Positions 13,901 to 26,400 of a stretch of 64,000 nucleotides of DNA are shown here, piece after piece. The translations under genes were made by a program, and so were the position numbers. Position 1 is the stretch's first letter; each line of letters starts with the position of its first letter. The notes beneath the pieces are model-generated. The model did no database searches, was not told the origin of the DNA, and was given only the letters and a program-made list of their open reading frames with translations. Source of the stretch: Trochalopteron elliotii (taxonomy: Eukaryota; Chordata; Aves; Passeriformes; Leiothrichidae); assembly GCA_024734555.1 (NCBI GenBank), contig JANPWX010000201.1, forward strand, positions 186,001-250,000. The letters are read 5' to 3'.

Positions 13901-16900
13901 AAAAATTACCTGGGTACACTTAGCTATCGAACAAAATTAAAGCTGTTGTGTTTCTACTTTACAGTGTGTTGCTTTCTAAAAGTATTAAAAAATTTTCCTG
14001 TGTAACAGTGATGCAGATCTGGGAACACTTTTTGAACTTGCGGTCTGTTACTGTTCCTCATAACTCCCCATGTCACTGTAATGCCTGAATTTCTGCCCAT
14101 AAGCAGTGTAGAAATTGGTGTAGCTATGATGCCTTTCTAAAATATTTTCTTTTTGATTCTTGTAAGTTGAAAGACATAAACTCCTATCACTTTCCTCTTC
14201 TTTTAAATAGAAGTTACTGCTGTTGTGAGATACTTGCCTTAGTAGTAAGGTTTCATCACTCAAAGCATCAGCCTCAGTGTGGTTGTGTCTCACTGAGCTC
14301 AGTCAGACCCTCACAGTTTCCTCACCTGCTCTGTGTCTTTTCCATGCAGGGCAGCCACTCTGTGGAAACTAGATGCCTCCCTGAAACTTCCACAGGAAAT
14401 GGCAAAAATAGAACTTCAGTAATGGCTCCCAGCCAATGACTCAACTAATAAAAAGTGAAAACTGAGGATAGGAAAATGAACCAAGAACTTCCAGACAAAA
14501 GCTAGCCAAATTGAGATCTAAGAGCTGAGTTACACAGCTTGTAGATGTTGATGATTTGCAGGAGCTGGTGACCAACTAATAAAAGTGAAGTATTCTGGGA
14601 TATTTTGTCTTACAGCTATGTGAATATTAGTCTGAAAATAAGTAACTGTTTTCCTTTTTTGTTTTTTAGAGTGAAATTTCCTTATAGTAAATAAATGAAT
14701 ATATGAATAATTTTTGGGAAGTGTCTGTTGCAACTAATGTAGGGAAGCACAACACATGGGCAGTGCTGTTGGTGATGCTTCTGAGAGAGGGATCGCATTA
14801 AAAAGCTGGGGTTACTAACACTATGTTTTAAATAAGGATTAAAAACAAGGCTTCCAGATATTGCTGATTTCTTTTTCAACTGTTTCCTTGGGCTGGAAAG
14901 AGCTCTGTACTGACCTGCCACTGAACCCCAGGATTTAGCTGTGTCTGACTTCACAGATGTGCTTTTGGACAACGGGCTCCTGTTCATGCCTCAGGTCTTG
15001 TTACAATTGTTGTCATCAAGCCAGCAGATTTAATATGATAATGATTGTGAGGTTACAAAAATATCCTTAGTAGTGGAAAGAGAAGCATATTTTTCATCTT
15101 CAGGTACCAAGATTAAAAGAAAAAATCTAGTTAAGTGCTGAAAACTTTCCCTTAATCACATTAATGGGTCACAAACACTTGCTGTTAATTCTGTAGCAGT
15201 TTGTTCCTGTGTTACAAGAATTACCAGAAGAGAGAAACAGAGTGTTTAAGATGGGGGGAGGAAGGCATGAAAGGGGAGAAGAGGGAAAATACAACAAACA
15301 TGCATGAAGAATTTTGTTGTGTACGACATTTGATTGTACTCTTGCTTAAGGCAAAATAGAAAGACATTGCTGTTTAATGTATTGCAGATAGGCAGTATAC
15401 CAAAGTCAACCTGTTGATGTTGAGGTCAAAACATCTTTTTCTTCTTTATTGCTGTCCTCTGCTTCTTGTAGCAATCCAGAGAACATAAAGTTCATTTTCT
15501 TTGAGAAAAACAGTGGGGATAGCATCCCCACAAGGTAATGTGCTATTCTGAATGACAAGTAGGAGGCAGGAAAGGAAACAAACATTTCCAGCACTGTTTT
15601 CCTCTTGCTTGGAAGATCAGATCTTCCTGACATACAACTGCAGAAGTTTTCTTCACTGTTCTGCAGTGTTTTGAATTGGCTGTAGTAACTGATTATCCTG
15701 AACCATTAGAGTGGATGGGCAGCCTTTGTGATGGCTCATCATAATTGTTGACTTACCGGTCCCCTTTGAAAACAAACTGCTGAGCCATCCTAATGAGGCT
15801 GTCCTGCAGTGTGCACACGTTCCAAATAATTGAATTAAATTGAATATGAGTCCTATGTAATTACAGCTGATTTTATTTGATTATATTCCCCACAAGGAGG
15901 ATAGATAGAAAAGGTTTCAGTAATTTTAAAGCTCCTTGCAGTTCGTAGTTGTTACATCTCTGTTAATTGTGAGTTTTGGACAATTAATGATATTGGAAGT
16001 ATTTCTGGAGTGCTTATGTCATCTTTTATCATAGTTTTTGGCAATATCCACTTAATTCCAGATCCCATTTTTACTTTCCTTAGGGTGTTTGTGTTCAGTG
16101 GGCCTGGGGAAGGTTGTGTAACAACCTGTGACTGCAGACAGGGGATGGACCAAAATCGGGCAGTTTTTCCCTCTTGCATTTGAGATCCTAAACATTTTTA
16201 ATATTTTTTTTTCTTACCTTTCAATAAATCAGCATTTCCTTATAATAGTGAAAGCTGAACAGAGAAGAAAAGGATTCACCCTCCTACTGCATTTCTGTAT
16301 TGGTCATCACTTCTGCAGTGCTCCTTTATGGGAAATATCTGCAGATTTCTGTTCAAAATGAAACGTATGGAACAAAAGTCAGAGGATTAAACAGAAGGCT
16401 CTCTGTTTAAAAAGTTATAAATTACTGTTAAACTGGTCTGAGTTGTTGATTAAATTGGTGTGAATGTGTAAACTTTGGAAATTTGTACTCCACTGATCGT
16501 TGAATTGGACCCATGATAATACAGTGATCAACAAAGTGATAATCAGATTAAAACTTTAGGATAATGCAGAACAGGCCATCAGAGCATTTCCTGGAGAATA
16601 TGTTACTGAAGTCTATGAATAGATTTTTATTAAGTCTTCCTAAGTAACATATGCGTGCATTATCTGGTTCTAAAATTAGAAAAACATGGCATTAAGATCC
16701 CCAATCTTGCTTTTTATAGTGGTGAATATACTCAGCTAGTAACTCAGATAAAAAGAAAGTGCAGCCGTAAATTCTTATAAAAGTAAAGCTAATTCTCTGA
16801 GATACCATTTTCTTAACTGTAGAAATAAAAGCAGCCAACATATTTAAGAAAAACTGTCCAGCAGAATTTTTGAAAATGTATCAATGGGAATTCCTTCTTT

Positions 16901-19900
16901 GCTATTTTTTCCTTGAATTGAATATTAAGTTCATGCAAAAATTTGGGCTGGCTCAGGATTTGAGTAAATTAAATCTGCCTGTCATGTCTGTGGCAGCATC
17001 AGCACTGGACATAATCTAGCACAGGGTCTGAGCTTCTGCAGGGATTTAAAAATAGGGCACCAAGGAGGAAGCCCTGGAGCCACACTGGTTACATGCACAT
17101 GTAGTGGTGTAAATAACAGTCAGAATGACAATGAAACTTGATAGTAGCAAAGGTAAAGTGAAAAGATTCTTCTTAAAAGAAAAAACAACAAAATGAAAGC
17201 ACAACCCACCATTTCCTAACTCTCAAATGCCAATTGCTCAAATGCCACCAACTTGGGACCCACCCAGTCATTCAGCTCTAGCTTTGAATCTTTTACCATT
17301 TAGGAAAGTTGAGGACCTGATCTGAGCTTTTCTAAGCATTATGTTCTATGAGGTAGCCTCAATTAAGCAGTTATATTAAAAACAATAATGAGTGGCTTTC
17401 TCTATTATTCTTGTTGCCTGGTGAAATACAAAGACCTAAATGCAGACATGCTCACCAAAAAAATTCAAACAAATAATTAAATGTACTTAGTGGAATTAAA
17501 TCAATTTTCTTTTAAAGTATTTTTTTTCTGAATGTGTTTTTCTGTCAGTTTTGATATATGCCATGGATGACAGAATTATTTTACACTGCCATGGGAAGCC
17601 ATGTCATCTTATACTGTCGAGCACAGGTACCTGCTGAAAAAAACCAGAAGTGACAGAAATGGACACCACTGGGTGAATTCTTATTTATTCATATTACCAG
17701 GTCATATAAAAAATCTGTACCCAAATGGGATTGAAAATCACACTGAAAGGCCTTGGCTCAGAGAAGGATTTCAAGATTCTTTGGAGGATGGAACAGTTTC
17801 AGCAGTAGCTGAAAGAAGCATTTGCTTCTGGTGGTACAGTGTTTTGAGAAGTCCATGCAAGAGTGATTTGCTCTATTTTTTGGTTTATTTTTTTAATAGG
17901 CAGTTTATATTCCCTGGCCATTGCAGTTCTGGTTGTGATTCACTGTGCTGTCCAGATGTCAAATTTATCTTGCAGAAGTGAAGCACTACTGACCTTGTGT
18001 TTGTAGTTCATAAAACTTTTGCTATCATTCGTTTATATATTTGGCATTTTATCGCAATTTTATGCAACATGTGGGCAGAAATATATAAATTTTATATGAG
18101 ATGACATTCATTAGTATATATACTTGAGAGTTTTAATAAAGCATGAGTGTTGTAATTCAGTATAATCTGTGCAGTCTGCATGGCTTGAAAACCTCAAGCA
18201 AAATTTTTCATCCCAAAGTAAACATGAGTGAAAAAATAGACATCGATAAATTTCTTCCATGGTATTTTAAAAATAATTAACAGTTGGAACTGGCTGTCCT
18301 CTAGCAAAGTTTAAGTTGAACTTCAGTAACTTGAATAGATTGCAATTTTAAGAATATTTTTCTTCAAAATCAGACTTGCGCATTTATAATACTTTCACAT
18401 TAATGTATTGCTAGACATTCATATAGAATGGGTAATAATATTTTTTTAAAACAGGTTTTATATATGGATTCCCATATGTATGTTTGGAGTCTGAAAGTAA
18501 CCTGTTAATTTCTACTGCCAAATGAAATATCTTTATGATTGTTAAAAAGTGAAACATTTTTTTCATATATTTAAAATGCAAATATTTTCAACCCAGTACA
18601 ATATTACATCCTAAAATATTCATTATCTTAGATCCACCCTGATTACAAATTTTCAAAACCCATTTCAGAAGCAGACGATACTTTTTTCCCCAAGCGATCA
18701 TGATTGGTGATTCTGTGTTAATTTATTGGAGCATAATTGTATTTTAAATATTTGGATGACAGAGCAAAGTTTAAACCAAGCCAGGGAGTTTGTATTGTGT
18801 CTAAATAAAGGACTAAGATGTAAAGCAATGCTTTTACATTATTGAAGAAAGTAGGAGGCAGAGTATACTTGGTGTGGTTTGGTAACAAAGGACTAAACTG
18901 GGAGTTGGGTTTTGTTCTGACTAAATTAATAAGCCATCCAGGAATTGCTTTCACTGAAATCTGAAAGTTTGAACCCTTCTGGCTGACTGACTCTAGGCAA
19001 GTTACCCACTTTTCCTGTGCCTTTTATTTTTACCAAAAATGAGAAAGTTTTAGGACAAGATGCAGAATGTAGGAAGTGCCGAATAATTTTGGATGTCATT
19101 TTTTTTTGGTTGTCCAAAATTAAGGCTTTAATACTGTCAGGTATTCCACAGAATACAGGAAAATGGGATCTTTATATTCACAGTTGAAAACTGTTGTCAT
19201 TAAAGGCATTTTTGTGCTGAAGATACATTCTCCCTTCAGATTACTGTTAATACACAATCTTTTAGGTCTGTTTTTCAGCCCTTAATGCTAACATTTAGAT
19301 TCTTCCAGTTTGTATATGTTTTCATAATGTTTGTAAGCAGGTGCTTGAAACAACTCTCTCGACAACAGCAGCCTCTGATAAATAATAAATAATACTCAAT
19401 AGTAAAATAAGTTGATTGCTTATGTTTTAAGCTAACAATGGCTTTTTTCTCTTGCTTTAATTTTTCATCAGTGAGAGGCTAAAAGACTTGTTCCCAAATG
19501 AATTAAAAATCCAGAGGCTTTCCACTTGTTCAAAGAGTTGTGGTTATAATCTATTAAAATCAAGATGTATTTGCTCAAATTCTAGAAGATTTGCCTTTAA
19601 CAAACAATGTTAGGCATCAAACAGTGAAAGTGATCACCCCATCAGTTAAGGATTTGTCTCTCCTCCTCCCATAAGACTGTTTTTCTTTTGGAGATGCATC
19701 TGTGTAAATATCAAAACAAAAAAGCCTGTGTGAAGAAGAACGTGGCCTTTACTGTAAAATGAGTTACCACATTCCTTCAGGAATTCCAAATATTGCTGGA
19801 TTTATAATTTTTACATTTCCAAACAGTAAGTTTTTTAGCAGGTTTAGTTTATGCCATTTGCAGCCAAGGAATTTCTCAGAACATGCTATGTGTTTAGTGG

Positions 19901-20113
19901 TTTTAGCAGAGAATTAGGGTTTGAGATCATGAAGATTAAGGAAATTTATTACACTTTATTGTCGTATCCTGAAATTGCTTTGAAGTGAAACATTAGCAGT
20001 GAGCTTAACAAAGGTATAAAAATACTGGGCTAGCACTGTGCTAATAAAAAGATTGTCAGCATCCTTATTTTATAAGAATCTTGAAATAAAACTGCTGTTT
20101 GGAACACACTAGT

Positions 20114-20169
20114 ACAGACAAATACGAACAGACAAATATGAACAGACAAAACAGAACAGACAAATATGG
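20114..20169. repeat. 14-bp minisatellite, four copies
   Basis: Four head-to-tail copies of a 14-base unit beginning ACAGACAAA. The second and fourth differ only at the last base, the first has C for T within the unit, and the third carries a short substitution block (ACAAAACAGA). The array is exactly 56 bases with no spacer. Confidence 0.9.
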
Positions 20170-22916
20170 ATAATTCACAAATTGCTGTTATAGCAGTTAT
20201 TTTAAAAATAAAGCGAATGTGGGTGAACCAAAGTAATTCAGTTTCATTTTAGTTTAATTTTACACTCAATGCCAGCATTGGATGTTCTGCAAGATGACAT
20301 TGCTTGCATTTGTGTCAGGTAGGATTGTCTCTGCTGTGAAGGCAGCCAGCAGATAGACCCACTCTACAACCACTGGGCTGGATGTGACTTTTTGCAGGGA
20401 CAGGATTTTTGCCCACTTGTTTTATTCTTCCTTTTTGGCTGACATCTGTCTAAAGCTACATAGGCTGGGGAGATCTGTGTTTCCAGAGTGCAGCCCCCCT
20501 AGGGAGGTCTGGCCCATCCTGGGTTCTGTTTGCCCAAGCCCACCCTGCCCTCTCTGCCCACCTTGGCCTCTCCAGGTCACATCTGTCACAAAAATCTTTT
20601 TTCCTTATAACTACAGAATTTTGGAACCTGTGAATTACTATAATTGTGTCATAAAAGAGAGCTTAAATTAACAGAGCAAGCAGGAGTCTGAGATGTCTCC
20701 TGTGGACACAGGTAATATTGCTTTTGTGTAACTTCCTGGGAGTCCTGCTTTTTCACCTGCCCAGCTATGGATATAAAAGGACCTGATAAACCTTCTTCTC
20801 ACATTATGGGAATTCCCCTGTCATGCACAAGAGGTCCTATGTGGCATTTTTGCTCTTGATGAAGGTAAATGGTCCTTCCTTTCTGAAGAACAAATGGACT
20901 GTTTAAAACTTTGGCTCTGTGAGGTACTGCTGTTTGGTGCTTGGCATTCATGCCCAACATGTCCAGTCCAGCCTCTCTTTCCTGTGTCACTGTGACTTTT
21001 TTTGTTGTTATTGCCCTTTTCCCCTCCTGGATATAGATTTCTAAATTGATTTGCTAGAAATCAGTCTCCAGCATGGTAATGGTGTGTTATAAGATAATGA
21101 TAGTTTTCTTTCAACTTTTTATAATATTTAATTAAGGATTCGAAGGGATAATTTTCTTTGTGTTGATTCTTGCTTAGAAGGGAAAAAAAGTCTCTCAGGA
21201 GAACCACTAAATCATTTCTTAGCAAGGCAGGCTTGTGAGGCTTTGTTTCCACCAGATTAGCTAAAATAGAGCTTGTCTGTTCACTGAAGTCACAAAGGCC
21301 CTGACTCTATGAAATGAACTGTTCAGTGGAATGACTTGTGCTCAAAGTTAGGCAATTTTGCAAGAATTCATGCTGGTATGGTTGGGCACTGGTAGACACA
21401 GTAGTTTCTAGAGTCATCTAATTTTTCTGAATTCCTCTGACACAAACTCAGAATCTTGCAAAATGCTGAAATTCGTGTTTTACAGATTTTTCTTGAAGTT
21501 TTCATGGTAGACTACCATATCTGGTATCTGTTCTTGTATATCCAGGAAAAAAGTGCTAATCTAGTTCACAATATAAGAATTTTATTTGCTGAGCCAGATT
21601 TTCAGTTATCCTAACATAAATGTGTTTATTCCTGAGGTGATCTTACATTTTTGTGATAGCACAAATTGCATGGGCAAGGTGAGAGTTTGTAGTAAACTAA
21701 TGATGTTAATATTACATCTAATGCTAATTTCTGAAGCTAGAAATGTGTGTTAAATATGCTTTGTTTGCTGTTCCCTGGTTAAACTTTTGCCTAGTGAATG
21801 TATCAGCCTTTTCTCTGCAGCAGGGCTGTTACAGTTAGCACATGTTCAAAAGGCTGAGGATCTGTCCTCTGAAATGGAAGTCCCTGAAACTTTCTCAAGT
21901 ATGGTTTTTCCTTCCAAGGGGTGATGGAATATGATCTACTGTTTGGGTGCATGAAAGTTGATTAAAGTTGTATCTTCATGTTCTGGATGCTGCTCATGAA
22001 AGGTGAGAGCACAGAAATGAAGCTCTTGTCTTTATAGAGCTGGATGGCAAAGATTTGCATTTCTCAAAGCTTTCAAGTTATGTCAGACCTGATCATGGAA
22101 ACAGCCTTCCTCTTGAGGGGAGAGAGGGAGCTCGTGTTGAGGCTTTTTTCCAGTGTCTGATGAATCTTTGATTAGTGCTTCACTGGTATTTATAGTCATC
22201 ATAAAGCTGTTATGAAATAGAAACTGTTAACTCAATTTTCAGAGGGAAAATCTGAAACAAAGCCACAGAAGTATCCTATGACAGTGGGAAGTCTTGAAAA
22301 GAGGCTTCTTGAAGCTTAGGCTGATGTGTTAACTGCTGAATCTTCCTTTCTGAAGCAAATGAGTTTTGAGTTGATTTTGTTCTCTGCTTTAGATATGGAA
22401 AAAAATAAATCCTAAATAGTTATGCTAAATATTTTTACAATGGAAAAAAATCCCTGTAGGAAACATTAATGAGCTTTGCAATAAATACTGCTTTTACAAA
22501 TGACCTAACCTTTGTTTCATTATAGTCATATCCTGTGAGAAGTAAACAGGGTAATGTTCAACTAGTGCATTATTTAGAGATTTTTGGAGTATGTTCTGAA
22601 AGCCTCATACAGAGCTGTGCCCACAGGATTTCCATTAAACACAATGGGAGCCGTATGGCTAAAATCCTGCAGAGCTGTTTGAAAATGGGTCCCGTGCTGA
22701 GCTGAAGACAAATGATTAAACAATGAGTGCTTGAACGGGGAGGAGGGAGTGATGTTGTGTTTCTCCACTTAGGGCTGTAGTCGACTGAAAATCCTTCTGT
22801 AAGCCCTTCTGAAATGATCTCCTGTTGGAAGATCAGCTAATAGCTTTCCTGTTTTACAAAAGAAATACCAGTTCAGTACAAATGGTTAAACATTTGCAGC
22901 TTAGAGATGTCTAGAC

Positions 22917-23118
22917 GTCCTTTCACTTCTCTTCTCTTTACATTTAACTTTTTTGTTGCACTTTTCTTTTTCTGTCTTCTTACTTCTTGCTTAAATTTTT
23001 CATGTCTTTTTTTTTTGTCCTCTGCGTTCTCTTACATCTTTTATGCTATATTGTCTTTATTTCTGATCCTCATGTCTTGTATTATTCTCTTCCTCTCAAT
23101 TCTCTCCTTTCTCTTTTC
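22917..23118. repeat. Pyrimidine-rich low-complexity tract
   Basis: About 200 bases in which the plus strand is strongly enriched for C and T, mixed as CTT, TCTT and TCTC motifs rather than a fixed repeat unit. It ends just before AAATGGGAACAG at 23119-23130, so it resembles an over-long polypyrimidine tract before an AG. No coding exon follows that I recognise. It probably arose by slippage. Confidence 0.7.
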
Positions 23119-23412
23119 AAATGGGAACAGGCAGTAGTGGAAGCACATCCAGGCAGCAAATACTTCTGTGCATTTCAGTGCAAATCCTACGTACAGAAAC
23201 ATTCCCCTGCATTTATTTTCTTCGTCTTCAGGATAATCCAGTTTAAAGAGAAGGGCTTCAATAGTGTCAAATTTGGCATTTTGAAGCTGTGTACTCCTAT
23301 TGTTGCATCATACAATGGATAGTGGCTGTGACAGAATTCTGTGTTTGGAAAGATGGTGGAGTGCTTTATGGCTCTTAACATGTGAAACTCTCGGCATGAA
23401 ACTGTCCCTGCC

Positions 23413-23429
23413 TTTTTTTTTTTTTTTTT
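23413..23429. repeat. T17 homopolymer
   Basis: An uninterrupted run of 17 T on the plus strand. No retroposed sequence that could own it as a tail is recognisable beside it. Confidence 0.9.
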
Positions 23430-26400
23430 AATGCAGCAGTTACTTTTTTCCTCTTGCATTTCATTTGCACCTTGATATTATTCTTTTTCCCTTCTTTTTC
23501 TTATCTTCTTTTGCTTTTGACAGGCTTGCACACATACAGAAAGGGAGAACATGAGAAGTTATTAATGACAAAATACGTGCCCTTGATTTTTTTGTGACCA
23601 GTTCACAATTAGTTTCGTGCAGCTCTTGTTTGTTGATATCAAAGCTGATGGGGCTGTTTATGATACTACTGCAGCACTCTTCTGTGTGCACTGTCATGTA
23701 TTTTTATTGCCTCATTATCAACTGCTTGGTTGTAGAAAAGCTGTCAATATACTTTTAGAGAGGCTACCACTACCTAATGACACAGGTAATTAAGCCCTTG
23801 GAGACCATTATTCTGACCATATATTACTTGTTTAGGCTGTTTTGCTCTGCTGCTCTGATTTGGAAATCTAAAGCCACAAAGCTTTCATTCCAACATCTCT
23901 GACATGACCTGCTCTTGTGGGTGTTTTCCAACCACCTGAAAATTAGACTGCAAGACGAATTATTTGTACATCTGAGGTTTCTTTAGTAGTAGATCTATAT
24001 TGCTGCTTCCTGCATTTGTCCTGCAGAAGGATAAACTCCCTTTGAGCTGGGCACCATTGGAACAGGAACCTGTGTTGTTCCAGGCAGTGCTGCAGGAAAA
24101 TCACCTGGAAGAAGGCATTCCTTATGCTCAGGAGAAGATACTTGACATTCACTGTCCTGGCAGTCACTTTGAATCTACTTTGAGGCAAAACATATTAGAA
24201 GCATTTTACATATGTATTTTTCATTCCATAACTTGGTAATTTGGAGAGTGTAATGCGGAGGGTTTGTCTTGTGAGGTGGTCTGAGTCACACAGGAGGGAC
24301 ATCAGCTGCTCCTGAAGACCCTCAATCACAGCTGATCAGCCCAGAACTGCCTCATACCCTCTGTTTGGAATGTACTTGAAGATCCAAAGCAAGCTCTCTG
24401 CTGAGGAGAAGAAAGGAAAGGCAGATTATAGATATACCTACAGCAGCACATTATCCCTCTTGGAATTAAACCGTCATATTATTTGTAACACAAACATCAC
24501 TTGGAGTATTCCTACACATTTCATCCATCTTTGCTGATCTTATATTTAGAGGTTTTCAGGAAATCACAGCTGATGTGAAAATCTCCATTTTTTGCTTTTT
24601 TCACTGTAGTCTTTTTGAGCTGATATTTGGAAAGGCTGAAGTCCAAAAATTCAAAAGAGTTTATATTTATTAAGACTGCCTGTTGTCTTTAAAAGCACTT
24701 TTAAGCAAATCTCATGGTTGGGAACCAGAGCGTTGTTTCTTGATGTTCTTTGTGAACATCAGAGGTGACCCATTTTGGAGAAATCTAAGTTCAAAGTGGG
24801 AAATTTCCTCTAATAGCTGGGTCTTGTGTGGGACTTGGGCCTTTGCAGTTGGCTGTGCAATTTCAGGGAAGGGCTGGAACTCTCATGTGAATTTGATTTT
24901 TGATGTAAGATTTAGGTTATTGAACCAAGCTAGGAACAATTTCTTGAATTTCTTTCTTTTCTTTTTTTATTTATAGTCCCATTTACTCCATTGGTAGTTA
25001 GGTGTTCATAGTCCTTAAATTCACAAATAGGATTGTGACATAACACAGAAATTTTTGCAGTGTGAGAGTGGTCTTGGTACCACCTTGAAGCTGTGACTCA
25101 GGATTGAACAAGAGCTTTTGAATTTTGAGTGGCTGTACAATTCTGTAAGTAACTTAAAACAGTAGTGATTGCTTTGTATCAGGGTCCTGATATGCAAAAT
25201 GAAATACGAGTATTTGGGGGACTGGTAGATATATCTTTCCATCCAGCTAAACATTTGCAAATATGGAAAGACAAATATTTGTTTAAAATGTAGCAAAAAA
25301 AGAAGTAAGCCCCCACCATTATTTTAAATTGGAAATATTTGCAGTCTGTTTGTATAGTTGCCTGTAATTTTTTCTGAAACTTCTAGTTGTGGCTGTTTCT
25401 GGTGCCTCCAGCATGAATATAGTTTGAACTTAAGAACATATGTTTAAGATGACACAATAATTAACTTTCTATGTGTGCCTGGTTCTATCCACTTATAGTT
25501 AATGAAAATATCTCTGGTCCTAAGGTCCCAAAAATGTTACTGGGGAACTGTAGGAGGGACAGTCCTTCCAGCTGAAAAATCCTTTCAATTGCTGGTGAGC
25601 AGTTTTTCTGCAAGGCTTAGTCTTGGACTGGATTTTGTTCCTCCATGCCTGTAACTTACAAAATCATATACAGGGCTGGTGATGGAAGACACCCATGCAG
25701 CCCATATGGCATTTGTCTATCTGTCAACACAGAAATAAACATCACCACTGATTTCTATTGCCGTTCAGAAGCTTTTTGCTGTAGATAGAAGTTTGATGAG
25801 TGAAATCCATATGACTGAGAGAGACAATGGAAACACTTCCAACATTTCCTGGCTCAGATGGTGGTTAGAGCAGTTTCAGAGAAATGTCAGGCCTGCCGTT
25901 GCGTGATGACAGAATTCAGACTTGTGTGGGAGCAGTGATGTGCCAACGCTGAGGTCTTTCAAAACCTTACCCTACTTAGCTGGTGCTCAGAGCACTCCTC
26001 TTATTTTAAGGGTACCTTGAAAATTTCCACTGGGATCAATGGCCAGTGGTTCAACAAAGTAAAAGTTGTGCTCAGTCTTTCAGTTGTGTGTAATTTGGAG
26101 TGATGGTGTGGTCTGGGAGGCAGAAAACCTGATTAGGTTGTCCCTTTGGGGACAGATCCTTCTCTGCTGGGGTGACTGGAGCTTGAGGTCTGTTCCACTC
26201 CAGCGTGGCTGTGCAGTCATTGCCTTCATCATGCACAAGATACCTGTGGTGCTCCTCATCCTCAGAGAGCTGCCCTTTGGGCAACAGGTCAAATGTGCTT
26301 TGAGTGTGTTTTGGAAAGAGGGGTTTGTATGAAAAGAGCATGGCTTGTGCAGTTTGGATTTGCCACTAGCAAAAGCCACAGGACCTGTTGTGGGGAGAGG

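Noticed and set aside
17601..17981. 126-residue plus-strand frame
   Set aside because: Composition is that of translated intron (mixed Cys, Trp, Phe, Ser) with no motif. No support for expression.
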